Source: Mycolicibacterium sphagni (GTDB lineage: Bacteria; Actinomycetota; Actinomycetes; Mycobacteriales; Mycobacteriaceae). Taken from it: DNA of 64,000 nt. The stretch is taken from assembly GCF_013337765.1 (NCBI RefSeq), contig NZ_VBSB01000001.1:106177-170176 (forward strand), in the 5' to 3' direction. Under the pieces are notes generated by a model. It saw only the letters and a program-made list of their open reading frames with translations, did not search any database and had not been told where the DNA came from. The position numbers and the translations under genes were made by a program. Below, one piece after another: positions 26,116 to 35,292 of the stretch; positions within the stretch are counted from its first letter, which is position 1; each line of letters starts with the position of its first letter.

Positions 26116-27936
26116 ATGCGCTATGTCGTTACCGGCGGTACCGGGTTCATGGAGCGCCGGGTGGCAGCCCACCTGCTCGATCGGTATCCCGACGCTGAGG
26201 TCCTGTCTGCCGATTCCCGGCCCGGCGGCGCCGACCACGTCATCAACTGCACATTGGCCTCGACCGAGGCAGCCCTGGCCCTGGCCCGCGAACTGGGAGC
26301 CACACTGCACCAGCTGTCGTCGGTGGCGGTGGCCGGCGACTTCGCAGGTGAATACACCGAGGATGATTTCGACGTCGGCCAGCAGTTGCCCACCCGCAGG
26401 CACCGGGCGGCCTTCGACGCCGAACAGCTCGTGCGGTTGTCGTCGGATGTCCGTTGGCGGATCTATCGGACCGGCGTGGTCGTCGGCGACTCCCGCACCG
26501 GCGAGACCGATCGAATCACCGGGCCCTATCACGTCTTCGGGCTACTGGCCCGGCTGACCGGCCTGCCGTCGGTGACCCCGATCCCGCTGCCCGACATCGG
26601 CCGTATCAACGTCGTCCCCGTTGACTATGTCGTCGCAGCGCTCGTCGAACTCATGCACAGCGATGGCAGCGACGGTCAGACCTTCCACCTGACCGCGGTC
26701 GAGGCGATCGGATTGCGCCAGATCTATCGCGGGGTGGCCCGCACCGCCGGGCTACCGCAACTGCGGGGTGGTTTACCTCGCCGAGTGGCCGAACCGATCC
26801 TGGGGATGCGTGGTCGCGCAAAAGTGTTGCGGGACATGGCGGTCACCCAGATCGGCGTGCCACCCAAAGCCGTCGACAGCCTCGAGACCGCAGCGGTGTT
26901 CCATTCGGAATCCACCCGAGACGCGTTGGCCCCCAGCGGAATCGAGCCTCCCGAATTCTCGGCGTACGTCCCCGCGTTATGGCGGTACTGGGCCGAGCAC
27001 CTCGATCCCGCACGCACCCGCGATGGCGATCCGGACGGGCCGCTGGTGGGCAGACACGTGATCATCACCGGAGCGTCCAGCGGCATCGGCAGGGCCGCGG
27101 CGGTGGCCGTCGCCGCGCGCGGCGCCACGGTGTTCGCATTGGCGCGCAACGGCGCAGCGCTGCAGGAGCTCGTCGACGAGATCGAAGCCGATGGCGGCCG
27201 GGCCTTCGCCTTCAGCTGCGACGTCACCGACACCGAGTCCGTCGAGACGACGATTGCCGAGATCCTCGGCGGGTTCGGCCACGTCGATTATCTGGTCAAC
27301 AACGCCGGCCGTTCGATTCGGCGTTCGGTGAGCGCCTCGACCGACCGGTTGCACGACTACGAACGGGTGATGGCGGTCAACTACTTCGGCGCGGTGCGGA
27401 TGGTGCTGGCGCTGCTGCCGCACTGGCAGGCCCGCCGGTTCGGTCACGTGGTCAACGTGTCCAGCGCCGGTGTGCAGGCACGCAATCCGAAATACAGCTC
27501 GTATCTGCCCACCAAGGCCGCGCTGGACGCCTTCACCGATGTGGTGGCGTCGGAAACCCTTTCGGACAACATCACCTTCACGACGATCCACATGCCGCTG
27601 GTCAAGACACCGATGATCGCGCCGTCCGGCCGGCTGAACCCGGTACCGCCGATCAGCGCCGAACACGCGGCGGCGATGGTGGTGCGGGGGCTGGTGGACA
27701 AGCCGGTGCGGATCGACACGCCGCTGGGGACGCTGGCCGACGCCGGCCGGTACTTCACCCCGAAGTTGGCCCGCCGGCTGCTGCACCAGCTCTACCTGGG
27801 CTATCCGGACTCGCCGGCCGCGCGGGGCGAGGTCCGGCGCCCGTCGTCGCCTGGTCCGCGTTTGCCGGCGGTGCGACTTCGCGCGCCGCGACCGGTCAAG
27901 CGAGTGGTACGGCTGGTGCCTGGCGTGCACTGGTGA
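26116..27936 (+). CDS. Double SDR protein, AcrA1/fatty acyl-CoA reductase-like (degenerate N-terminal domain)
   Basis: 606 aa with two Rossmann domains. The C-terminal classical SDR is intact: IITGASSGIGRAA (about 316), LVNNAGRS, and YLPTK (Y about 462). The N-terminal extended SDR is degenerate: TGGTGFME instead of TGGTGFIG, a short segment after the first strand where the family carries Arg-rich NADP contacts, and RRHRAAF at 94-100 where a YxxxK dyad is expected. I recall the M. tuberculosis counterpart (Rv3391, AcrA1) at about 650 aa, so roughly 40 residues are missing. The reductase domain may no longer reduce acyl-CoA. Follows the thioesterase by 31 bases. Confidence 0.85.
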   Translation: MRYVVTGGTGFMERRVAAHLLDRYPDAEVLSADSRPGGADHVINCTLASTEAALALARELGATLHQLSSVAVAGDFAGEYTEDDFDVGQQLPTRRHRAAFDAEQLVRLSSDVRWRIYRTGVVVGDSRTGETDRITGPYHVFGLLARLTGLPSVTPIPLPDIGRINVVPVDYVVAALVELMHSDGSDGQTFHLTAVEAIGLRQIYRGVARTAGLPQLRGGLPRRVAEPILGMRGRAKVLRDMAVTQIGVPPKAVDSLETAAVFHSESTRDALAPSGIEPPEFSAYVPALWRYWAEHLDPARTRDGDPDGPLVGRHVIITGASSGIGRAAAVAVAARGATVFALARNGAALQELVDEIEADGGRAFAFSCDVTDTESVETTIAEILGGFGHVDYLVNNAGRSIRRSVSASTDRLHDYERVMAVNYFGAVRMVLALLPHWQARRFGHVVNVSSAGVQARNPKYSSYLPTKAALDAFTDVVASETLSDNITFTTIHMPLVKTPMIAPSGRLNPVPPISAEHAAAMVVRGLVDKPVRIDTPLGTLADAGRYFTPKLARRLLHQLYLGYPDSPAARGEVRRPSSPGPRLPAVRLRAPRPVKRVVRLVPGVHW

Positions 27937-27995
27937 ACTCAGCCGGATCGGCGCGAGAGTCAGCGGCGGACGGGGTCGCCACTTAGGCTGCTCGC

Positions 27996-30608
27996 ATGCG
28001 GACGGGTTGGCAGCTACTGGAGCGCCCAGCCAAGCACGAGGTCATCACATCCGCGCTGTCCGACAGCGAAACCTCAGGCGTGGTGATCACCGGCCCCGCA
28101 GGAGTCGGCAAGACCACGTTGGCCCGCTCGGTCACCGCGTCCCTTCCCGGCCACGCGCGGTGGGCCGCATGCACCAGCTCGTCCAGCAGCATCCCCCTGG
28201 GCGCGTTCGCCCAGTGGGTCAAACCCACCGACGCCCGCGATCCGATCGAGCTGCTGGTCTCGGCGCGGCAGTCCCTGCTGGCCGACGGACCTGCGGTGAT
28301 CGGCGTCGACGACGCTCATCTACTCGACCAGCTGTCCGCCACACTGCTGCACCAGATCGCGGTGGAACGCACCGGGTCGATCGTCGCGACCGTGCGCAGT
28401 GGCGAGCCGGTGCCCGACTCGGTGATGTCGCTCTGGAAAGACGGCTATCTGCGCCGCATCGATCTGGAGCCGTTCAGCAAGCGAGAGTGCACCGCACTGG
28501 TCGAGTCGGTGCTCGGCGGCACCCTGGAAGAGCTGAGCGCCAACATCCTGTGGTCGCAGTCCGGAGGCAACCCGCTGTTCTTGCGACACATAGTCGAGGC
28601 GGCGCTGGAAGCCGGCACCCTCGGCGAGGTCAATGGCGTCTGGCAGTTGCGTGGGGCGACCACGGTGTCGTCGGGATTGGCCACGCTGCTGGAGAGCCGC
28701 TTCGACAATGCCGACCCCGAAGCCGTCACGGTGCTTCGGCTGTTGGCGCTGTGCGAGCCGCTGGACATCGACGCGCTGGTGGAACTCGCCGGCGAGCATG
28801 CCATTGATGCCGCGGAGAAAGCGCATCTGGTGCGGATCGACCGCGACGGGCCGGCGCTCAACGCCCGGATCAGCCATCCGCTGTACGGCGACGTGGTGAG
28901 GCGCCAGATCGGGACCGCATCGGCGCGCATGCTGCGCGGCCAGATCGTCACGGTTCTCAACAGGCACAAGCCGACGTCGGCGGCGGGCCGGATTAGGCTG
29001 GCCCAGCTGTACCTGGACAGTGACCAGATCGCTGAAACGGGTCTTTTGGTAGCGGCCGCCAAAGATGCTGTGTCACTTGCCAATGCACCCTTAGGTGAAC
29101 GGCTGGCGCGCACCGCATTCGAACGTGAATACGAAATGCGGGCAGCACATCTGCTGTCCAGGGCGCTGATGTGGCAGGGACGGCCCGGCGAGGCCGACGA
29201 GATCCTGGCCCGGTTCGACCCCGACGACCTCGACGAAGGCCAACTCCTGCTGTGGGGTATCCCGCGGGCGTCGATCGTGTTCTGGTCACTCGGCGAGGTG
29301 GCGCGGGCCCATGAGGTGATGCAGTTGCTCCGGACTCGGGTCAGCAACCCGATTCTGCGACCGATGGTCGACGCCGCCGACGCTGCCTTCACGATCTTCG
29401 AGAACAAACTCCCCGACGGTTTGGCGATGGCCGAGGCGGTGCTGGCCAATCCGGGGGCGCCGGAGCAAGCCGTGGAGACGGCGGCTTTCGCGGCCGGACT
29501 GGCCATGCCGTTGGCCGGCCGCGGCGCCGACTTCGTCGCGATCGCCGAACGCTGTTTCGACACACAGCGATCCACCGACGGCTTGATCCGGATGATCGCC
29601 CGCTATGGCGAGGTGCTGGCCCTGGTGTCCATCGGCGAATTGGATACGGCCGAGAACCGTGCGGTGGCCTACGGCGAGTTCTCGTCGTCGGGCGAGTTCC
29701 TCGGGTGGGCGGTCGCCAAGATGATGACGGCCGTCGTGGCGATCTGCCGGGGCAGGTTCGCCGAGGCGATCCCGACGATCGAGCAGGCGCTGGCCGCACT
29801 CAATGCGGAGAACTCACTGCCGTGGCGGCTGCCGGGCAGGCTGCTGCTGGCCCGCGCCTATGCCGGCTCGGGCAGGCCCGATGAGGCCGACCGGGTGCTG
29901 GCCGAAGCCGCTGAACATGTCGGCCCCAGCGTGGCGTTGTTCAACCCACAGGTACTGGTCGTCAAGGCGTGGATCGCCGCGGCCCGCGGCAGCGGACGGC
30001 GGGCCGTCGAGATGTCCCGCGCGGCCGCCGATGCCGCCCACCGCAGCGGCCAGTTCGCGGTGGAAGCTGAGGCGTTGCACGACGCGGTCCGGTTCGGCGA
30101 TCGCAAACTCAGTCACCGGCTGCGATCGCTGGCGGTGTGCATCGACGGTCCGCTGCCACAGCTGTACGCCCGGCACGCCGCCGCCTTGGCGAACTCCGAC
30201 GGCGATGCGCTGGACGCGGTCAGCGTCGACTTCGAACGGGCCGGACTGCTGCTGTCGGCCGCCGACGCCGCCGCGCAGGCCGCCGGATTCCACGAGCAAC
30301 GTGATGCCCGCCGCCGGGAGATCGAATCGGTCACCCGCGCAATGCGTCTGGCGTCATTGTGCGGGGGCGCCTCCTCCCCTGCGATCCGGGCAGCCGCGCG
30401 ACCGCTGCCGGTGACGGCGCGCGAGCTCGAGGTCGCCGAGCTCGTCGCCGCCGGTTTGCCGAATCGGGATATCGCCGTGCAGCTGTCGGTTTCGGTGCGC
30501 ACCGTCGAAGGTCACGTGTACCGGGCGTGCCTGAAACTCGGTGTGTCCGATCGCGATGGGCTGGCCGCCATCATCCGCGAGGGTGGTCCGCGCCCTACCG
30601 GAACGTGA
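27996..30608 (+). CDS. LuxR-family regulator with AAA/NB-ARC ATPase domain
   Basis: 870 aa large LuxR (LAL/MalT-like) regulator. Walker A ITGPAGVGKTTLARSV (about 30-45), Walker B AVIGVDDAHLL, a long TPR-like helical middle (HLLSRALMWQGRPGEADEIL and similar), and a C-terminal LuxR HTH with LPVTARELEVAELVAAGLPNRDIAVQLSVSVRTVEGHVYRACLKLGVSDR, in part, at about residues 805-865. Such proteins bind ATP and an unknown inducer and then activate transcription. No target is evident; neighbours are acrA1-like and a nucleoside hydrolase. Confidence 0.9.
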   Translation: MRTGWQLLERPAKHEVITSALSDSETSGVVITGPAGVGKTTLARSVTASLPGHARWAACTSSSSSIPLGAFAQWVKPTDARDPIELLVSARQSLLADGPAVIGVDDAHLLDQLSATLLHQIAVERTGSIVATVRSGEPVPDSVMSLWKDGYLRRIDLEPFSKRECTALVESVLGGTLEELSANILWSQSGGNPLFLRHIVEAALEAGTLGEVNGVWQLRGATTVSSGLATLLESRFDNADPEAVTVLRLLALCEPLDIDALVELAGEHAIDAAEKAHLVRIDRDGPALNARISHPLYGDVVRRQIGTASARMLRGQIVTVLNRHKPTSAAGRIRLAQLYLDSDQIAETGLLVAAAKDAVSLANAPLGERLARTAFEREYEMRAAHLLSRALMWQGRPGEADEILARFDPDDLDEGQLLLWGIPRASIVFWSLGEVARAHEVMQLLRTRVSNPILRPMVDAADAAFTIFENKLPDGLAMAEAVLANPGAPEQAVETAAFAAGLAMPLAGRGADFVAIAERCFDTQRSTDGLIRMIARYGEVLALVSIGELDTAENRAVAYGEFSSSGEFLGWAVAKMMTAVVAICRGRFAEAIPTIEQALAALNAENSLPWRLPGRLLLARAYAGSGRPDEADRVLAEAAEHVGPSVALFNPQVLVVKAWIAAARGSGRRAVEMSRAAADAAHRSGQFAVEAEALHDAVRFGDRKLSHRLRSLAVCIDGPLPQLYARHAAALANSDGDALDAVSVDFERAGLLLSAADAAAQAAGFHEQRDARRREIESVTRAMRLASLCGGASSPAIRAAARPLPVTARELEVAELVAAGLPNRDIAVQLSVSVRTVEGHVYRACLKLGVSDRDGLAAIIREGGPRPTGT

Positions 30609-30633
30609 TGCCGAGGCGGGTATCGTTACCGCG

Positions 30634-31719
30634 GTGAGCGTCGGGGATGGCGTCGGAGAAGACCGAGCCATTGCGCTGCCCGTCTTCGCTGACGTGGACA
30701 CCGGTGTCGACGACGCGATGGCGCTGGTGTACCTGCTGGCCAGCTCCGACGCGGACCTTGTCGGGATCGCCTCCACCGGTGGCAATGTCGCCGTGGATCA
30801 GGTGTGCCGCAACAACCTCGGGCTACTCGAGCTGTGCCAGGCCGGCGCCATTCCGGTGTCCCGGGGCGCCGATCAACCGCTCAGCACCGCGATGCGCACC
30901 GCCGAGGACACCCACGGTCCGGCCGGACTCGGTTATGCCGAACTGCCCGCACACCAACGTGAGCTCACCGATTACGACTCGGCCGAGGCGTGGGTACGTG
31001 CCGCCCACGCCCAGCCCGGCGAGTTGATCGGCCTGGTCACCGGACCACTGACCAATCTCGCACTGGCCGTGCGCGACGAGCCGGACCTGCCGTCGCTGTT
31101 GCGGCGGCTGGTCATCATGGGTGGTTCCTTCGACTACCGCGGCAACACCACACCGGTGGCCGAATGGAACATCAGCGTCGACCCCGAAGCCGCGGCCGAG
31201 GTCTTCGACGCGTGGGGGCGGGCCGCGGATGCCAAAGTGATTCAGCCACATCAGCTTCCGATCGTGTGCGGGCTGAATCTGACTGAGAACATCATGTTGA
31301 CGCCGAACATCCTGAGCCGGCTCGCCACCGCATCGGGGACCACCACGACAGCCATGAGTGTGCTCGATTCCCGAGGCACGCGATCCACGGCCGACAACAC
31401 CCTGATCCGCGGGCTCGAAGACGCGATGCGGTTCTACTTCGAGTTCCACTTCGACCAGGGTGAGGGTTTCCTGGCGCATCTGCACGACCCGCTGGCCGCG
31501 GCAGTCGCCCTGGATCCCGGCCTGGTCCAGACCCGGGCGACCACCGTCGACGTCGAGCTCACCGGAACGCTGACCCGTGGCATGACCATCGCCGACTGGA
31601 GCCGGCGGTGGGGCCGGGAATCCAACGCGCACGTCGGTGTCGGGGTCGATCCGGCGGTGTTCTTCGATCGGTTCATCGAACGGGTCGGCCCGTTTGCACG
31701 CGCGCTGGCTCATTCGTAG
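30634..31719 (+). CDS. iunH: Inosine/uridine-preferring nucleoside hydrolase
   Basis: About 361 aa. The aspartate cluster VFADVDTGVDDAMAL (DxDxGxDD) binds the catalytic Ca2+ of the IUNH family; GLVTGPLTNLALAV and LVIMGGSFDYRGNTTPVAEWNISVDPEAAAEVF are further family motifs. It releases free base from ribonucleosides for salvage. Start uncertain: GTG 30634 (VSVGDGVGEDRAIALPVF) is the furthest reasonable one; a start closer to VFADVDTG would match a shorter homologue. Counterpart of Rv3393 by order, just before imuB. Confidence 0.88.
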   Translation: MSVGDGVGEDRAIALPVFADVDTGVDDAMALVYLLASSDADLVGIASTGGNVAVDQVCRNNLGLLELCQAGAIPVSRGADQPLSTAMRTAEDTHGPAGLGYAELPAHQRELTDYDSAEAWVRAAHAQPGELIGLVTGPLTNLALAVRDEPDLPSLLRRLVIMGGSFDYRGNTTPVAEWNISVDPEAAAEVFDAWGRAADAKVIQPHQLPIVCGLNLTENIMLTPNILSRLATASGTTTTAMSVLDSRGTRSTADNTLIRGLEDAMRFYFEFHFDQGEGFLAHLHDPLAAAVALDPGLVQTRATTVDVELTGTLTRGMTIADWSRRWGRESNAHVGVGVDPAVFFDRFIERVGPFARALAHS

Positions 31720-33326
31720 ACGCCTTCCAGATACCACCGCCGCTGCCGATAACACAGCAGCAGTGCGGATCCCAGCTCACCTGGCTGGTTGTCCACGAGC
31801 ACCTGGGCGCGTGCCGTCCGGCCGGCCCTTGACTGCTCGCCGGAATCCCACCACCGCTCGTCCACCGACCACGGCCCCGCCCACCACCGCAGCGCACCCC
31901 GGTAGTGGTGACCCGCACCGTCCAACCGCGCCGGTTCGGTCGTGAACATGCCCCGGCCGGTCACCCGAACCGGATTACCTTGAGCATCAAGCAGTTCCAC
32001 CGGATCGTCGAGGATCACCGACGGGGCGGGTTCGGGTAGCTGACCGGGCCAGGGCCGGTCCGGGGCGGCCCTGGGCACCAGTTCGTCGCCGAGTGGAGTC
32101 AAGGTGATGCGTTCGGCGGGACCGCGACCGCCGGACAACACCGGCAGCTGGACGGCTTCCTGCCCCAGCAAACCCTGCACACGGACCAGTGCGCGACGGG
32201 CCCGTAACCGGTCCTCCTCCCCTACTCCACCCCACAGCGGCAACTGAAGTGCTTCTGCGGAAACAACTTCCACCGGCTGCAGCCGAAGCACCATCACCGG
32301 CGAATTCGGCCGGTCGCCCGGGTTGCGCCGGTTGAGCCAGCCGTCGAGCTGCCAGCGCACCCGGTCGGCGGTGGCATCCTCGGTCAGCGGTTCGGCGCAC
32401 CGCCATACCCGGGTCAGCTCACCGCCTCCTGCGGTGATGGCGTGAATGGCCAGTCGCGTGCATCCGACCCCTGCGGCCTCCAGGCTGCGGTGCAGGGCGC
32501 TGGCCAGCGTCCGGCCCGCGAACGCGGCCGCGTCGACCCGGTCGACCGGCGGGTCGCAGTGCAGCACCGCATCGAGATCGGCTGCCGGCTCACGGCCGGA
32601 CGGCCCGCGCACCGGCTCGCCTCGGGCGAAGCGGTGCGCTGCTGTCGCATCGGCCCCGAACCGGGAGGTCACATCGCTGCGGGACAGCGCCGCGAACTGA
32701 CCGAGGTTACGGATCCCCATGCGCCACAACAGATCGGCCAGTTCTTCCCGGCCGGGACCGGACAGGCTGGGTTCACCGGACAGCTGGCGGATCGACAATG
32801 CCGACAGAAACGCGGCGTCCCCGCCGGGCTCGATCACCCGGCCTGCGCGAGCGGCGAAGACGGCCGTCGGAAGCTGGTCGGCAACCCCCACCTGGCATTC
32901 GGCACCCACGGCGGCGACGGCGTCGACCAACCGCTCGGCGGCGGCCGGCTCGGAACCGAAATAGCGGGCCGCGCCGCGAACCGACAACACCAGCAGCCCC
33001 GGCCGTAGCACCTCCGCGCGGGGCACCACCTCGTCGACGGCCGCCGTCACCCCCTCGAAGTAACGCGCATCGCGAGCCGGGTCGGCGGTCACCACATGCA
33101 GCTGTGGACACCGGGCCTGCGCCTCGCGCCGGCGCAAAGTGCGGCGCACCCCGGCCGCCCGGGCAGCCGCCGAACAGGCGATCACCCGGTTGGCCAGAGT
33201 GACCGCGACCGGGGCCGTCGCCGGCAGTCCGGCCGCCGTAGCCGCGGCAACCGCAGGCCAGTCCATGCACCAGATCGCCAGCACCCGGCCGGTCACATCA
33301 GCCCACCGTTGCAAGTGAGTGATCAT
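31710..33326 (-). CDS. imuB: ImuB, inactive Y-family polymerase of the SOS mutasome
   Basis: 538 aa Y-family fold. LAIWCMDWPAVAAA near residue 17 replaces the metal-binding DxD region of active Y polymerases, as in known ImuB. A beta-clamp motif QLPLWG lies near residues 360-365, and the C-terminal tail mediates contacts with DnaE2 and ImuA'. Its start ATG at 33326 is six bases after the stop of an IS607-type tnpB remnant; a GTG at 33296 (VTGRVLAIWC) is the alternative start and matches the recalled M. tuberculosis N-terminus better. Normally it follows imuA' directly; here nearly 2 kb of insertion element separates them. It overlaps the convergent iunH 3' end by 10 bp. Confidence 0.93.
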   Translation of the reverse strand: MITHLQRWADVTGRVLAIWCMDWPAVAAATAAGLPATAPVAVTLANRVIACSAAARAAGVRRTLRRREAQARCPQLHVVTADPARDARYFEGVTAAVDEVVPRAEVLRPGLLVLSVRGAARYFGSEPAAAERLVDAVAAVGAECQVGVADQLPTAVFAARAGRVIEPGGDAAFLSALSIRQLSGEPSLSGPGREELADLLWRMGIRNLGQFAALSRSDVTSRFGADATAAHRFARGEPVRGPSGREPAADLDAVLHCDPPVDRVDAAAFAGRTLASALHRSLEAAGVGCTRLAIHAITAGGGELTRVWRCAEPLTEDATADRVRWQLDGWLNRRNPGDRPNSPVMVLRLQPVEVVSAEALQLPLWGGVGEEDRLRARRALVRVQGLLGQEAVQLPVLSGGRGPAERITLTPLGDELVPRAAPDRPWPGQLPEPAPSVILDDPVELLDAQGNPVRVTGRGMFTTEPARLDGAGHHYRGALRWWAGPWSVDERWWDSGEQSRAGRTARAQVLVDNQPGELGSALLLCYRQRRWYLEGVYE

Positions 33327-33332
33327 TAGTGT

Positions 33333-34711
33333 TCACGCGACTTGCACCCCGTCTCGGGGTTGTTCGGCAGCCTTGCGGCTGCGTCCCTTCCGCGCTTCAT
33401 CGCCACCTGCCCGGCTTGGCCGGGTCTTGCGGTCGGCTCCACGCTTCACGGCGGCCCCAACTGGGCCGACGACGCTAGGTGTTTCCTCGTAGCGTGCGAG
33501 GTTGACAGCGGCATTGTCGTCACGCTGATGCGTGGCCGAGCAACCTTCGCACTGCCAATTCTCATCCCAGCCGATGTCCTGGACACACCCACACTGGTGG
33601 CAGGTTTTCGATGATGGGAACCAGCGGTCCGCGACCACCAGTTGTGACCCGTACCAGCCCGTCTTGTAGGACAGGTGGCGGCGCGGTGTGCCCAGGGCGG
33701 CATCCGAGAGTCCGCGCCGACGAGCGCGTGCTCCGGGCAACCCTTTTTGCCGCAACATTCCCGCCGCATCCAACCCTTCCACCACGATGTGGCCGTGGAT
33801 GTTGGCCAATCGTTGGTCAGGACGTGCAAATGATGCGTTCGGACATCGTTGATCCGGCGATGGAGCCCGGACATCTCGGTGGTGCGCTCGCGGTATCGCC
33901 GTGAGCCTTTCGTGCAGCGTGAGCGGGCACGACTGACGTGCCGCAGCTCGGTGAGCGCGGCGTCGAGCGGCCGGGGATTCGGCACCCGCTCGATGACATT
34001 CCCGTCAGCGTCTGTGACCGTGGCCAGACGACGCACACCCACGTCGACACCGACCCGCGACTCAGGCAGTGCCACGCCTGACTGCTGGGGTCGCTGTACG
34101 AGCATCCGCACGCTGGCATCCACCCGGGTACCGTTGCGGCGCACGCTGATCGCCAGCACACGCGCCCGCCCCGCCCGGATGAGCCGTTCAATCCGGCGGG
34201 TGTTCTCATGCATGCGGACAGTGCCGATGACCGGCAACGTGAGGTGCCGGCGATCGGGCTCGACGCGCATCGCCCCGGTCGTGAACAACACCCGGTCGGC
34301 GTCGCGTCCCTTGCGCTTGAATCGGGGAAAACCGACCCGCTTACCGGCGCGAGTCCCGGCGCGGGAGGCTTGCCAATTCCAGTAGGCATCCACCGCGCCG
34401 GCGATCCCGTCGGCGTAGGCCTCTTTCGAGCACTCCGGCCACCACACATCCCCGGTCGCGGCGTTCACACACACCGAGTCTTTGACCGTGTTCCAGCGTT
34501 TGCGCAACACCCGAAGCGACGGCTTGGCCGTCTCGACACCAGTCTCACGCCACATCTGGATATCGGCTTTCAACACCGCCACGGCCCAGTTGTATGCCTT
34601 ACGGCGAGCGCCGAAATGCCGCGCCAACGCACGAGCTTGGTCTTCGGTCGGGTCCAGCGTGAACCGGAACGCCTGAACCGACCAACCCTCGGGAACCTCG
34701 AACTTCGCCAT
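33333..34711 (-). pseudogene. tnpB: Frameshifted TnpB (RNA-guided nuclease of IS607 type)
   Basis: Translation from 34711 follows TnpB (MAKFEVPEGWSVQAFRF, LARHFGARRKAYNWAV, RVGFPRFKRKG) through RuvC-I GVDVGVRRLATV, then loses homology after HHLHVLTND near 33808. The family sequence resumes in another frame as LANIHGHIVVEGLDAAGMLR (RuvC-II Glu) and continues through the zinc-finger cysteines CHQCG and CEGC to RuvC-III RDDNAAVNLARY. The sequence ACCAACGATTGGCC fits loss of one T from GATTTG. The RuvC residues are thus split between two frames and no active nuclease is expected unless the shift is a sequencing error or is recoded. Confidence 0.88.
33346..33382. other. Two hairpins at the IS607 right end (possible omega-RNA remnant)
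   Basis: ACCCCG-TCT-CGGGGT (33346-33360) and GCAGCC-TTGC-GGCTGC (33367-33382) are perfect stem-loops within the last 50 bases of the tnpB frame. In TnpB elements the guide RNA overlaps the 3' end of tnpB and ends at the right border, so these may be part of it. Structure seen; function inferred. Confidence 0.4.
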
Positions 34712-35292
34712 CAGGCCGCCTCACCATCACTGGCAGCCGTAATAGCCTTATTGGTCCGGTTAGCAGCAGCGCATTTCCCGTAAAGCCGGGCACACATGCT
34801 GGTGAGAATTTCGGCCATATCGCGCACCAGATCGGCGTCTACCTCAGCGGAGTCGACCACGACCAACTCACGGCCCTGGGCAGCGAGTGCGGCTTCGACA
34901 TACCCAGAGCCGAAACGGCAGAACCGATCCCGGTGCTCCACCACGATCCGCGTCACCGCCGGATCACCCAGCAGCGCCAGAAACCTTCGGCAGTGCCCGT
35001 TCAATGCGGAACCGACCTTGGTCACCACCTTGTCGACCGGAATCTGTTCCGCCGTGGCCCACGCGGTCACCCGAGCCACCTGCCGATCCAGATCAGCCCT
35101 CTGGTCCGCCGACAAGACCCGCGCATACACCGCCGTCCGCCCGCGCCGCGATGTCTCGGCTGCCGCATCGTTGACCAGGATCAGCCGACCCACTCGTTGC
35201 GCCGGAACAGGCAACCGGCCTGAGTGAAACCAGCGATACGCGCTCACCCACGCAACACCGTTGCGCTCAGCCCACACCGCCAGATTCATCAT
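34711..35292 (-). CDS. IS607-type serine recombinase, catalytic serine replaced by leucine
   Basis: 193 aa. N-terminal MerR-like HTH (NLAVWAERNGVAWVSAYRWFHSGRLPVPAQRVGRLILV) precedes the resolvase catalytic domain; this domain order is characteristic of IS607 TnpA. The catalytic motif reads YARVLSADQRADLDRQ. In the family it is YARVSSADQ, where the first Ser (aligned with Ser10 of gamma-delta resolvase) is the nucleophile; here that codon is TTG (Leu), one C-to-T change from TCG. Other conserved parts remain (VEHRDRFCRFGSGYVEAAL). Length is normal. Probably catalytically dead. Confidence 0.85.
   Translation of the reverse strand: MMNLAVWAERNGVAWVSAYRWFHSGRLPVPAQRVGRLILVNDAAAETSRRGRTAVYARVLSADQRADLDRQVARVTAWATAEQIPVDKVVTKVGSALNGHCRRFLALLGDPAVTRIVVEHRDRFCRFGSGYVEAALAAQGRELVVVDSAEVDADLVRDMAEILTSMCARLYGKCAAANRTNKAITAASDGEAA

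Larger units (their letters stand above)
33327..35292 (-). mobile_element. IS607-family element inserted exactly between imuA' and imuB
   Basis: About 1.97 kb with the IS607 gene pair: serine recombinase (34711-35292) followed by tnpB (33333-34711), overlapping as TGATG. The recombinase ATG overlaps the imuA' stop, and the tnpB stop lies six bases before the imuB ATG, so both flanking genes keep complete reading frames. No terminal inverted repeats were seen, as expected for IS607. The recombinase lacks its serine nucleophile and tnpB is frameshifted, so the element looks immobile. Borders are inferred from gene ends, not from an empty site. Confidence 0.85.
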
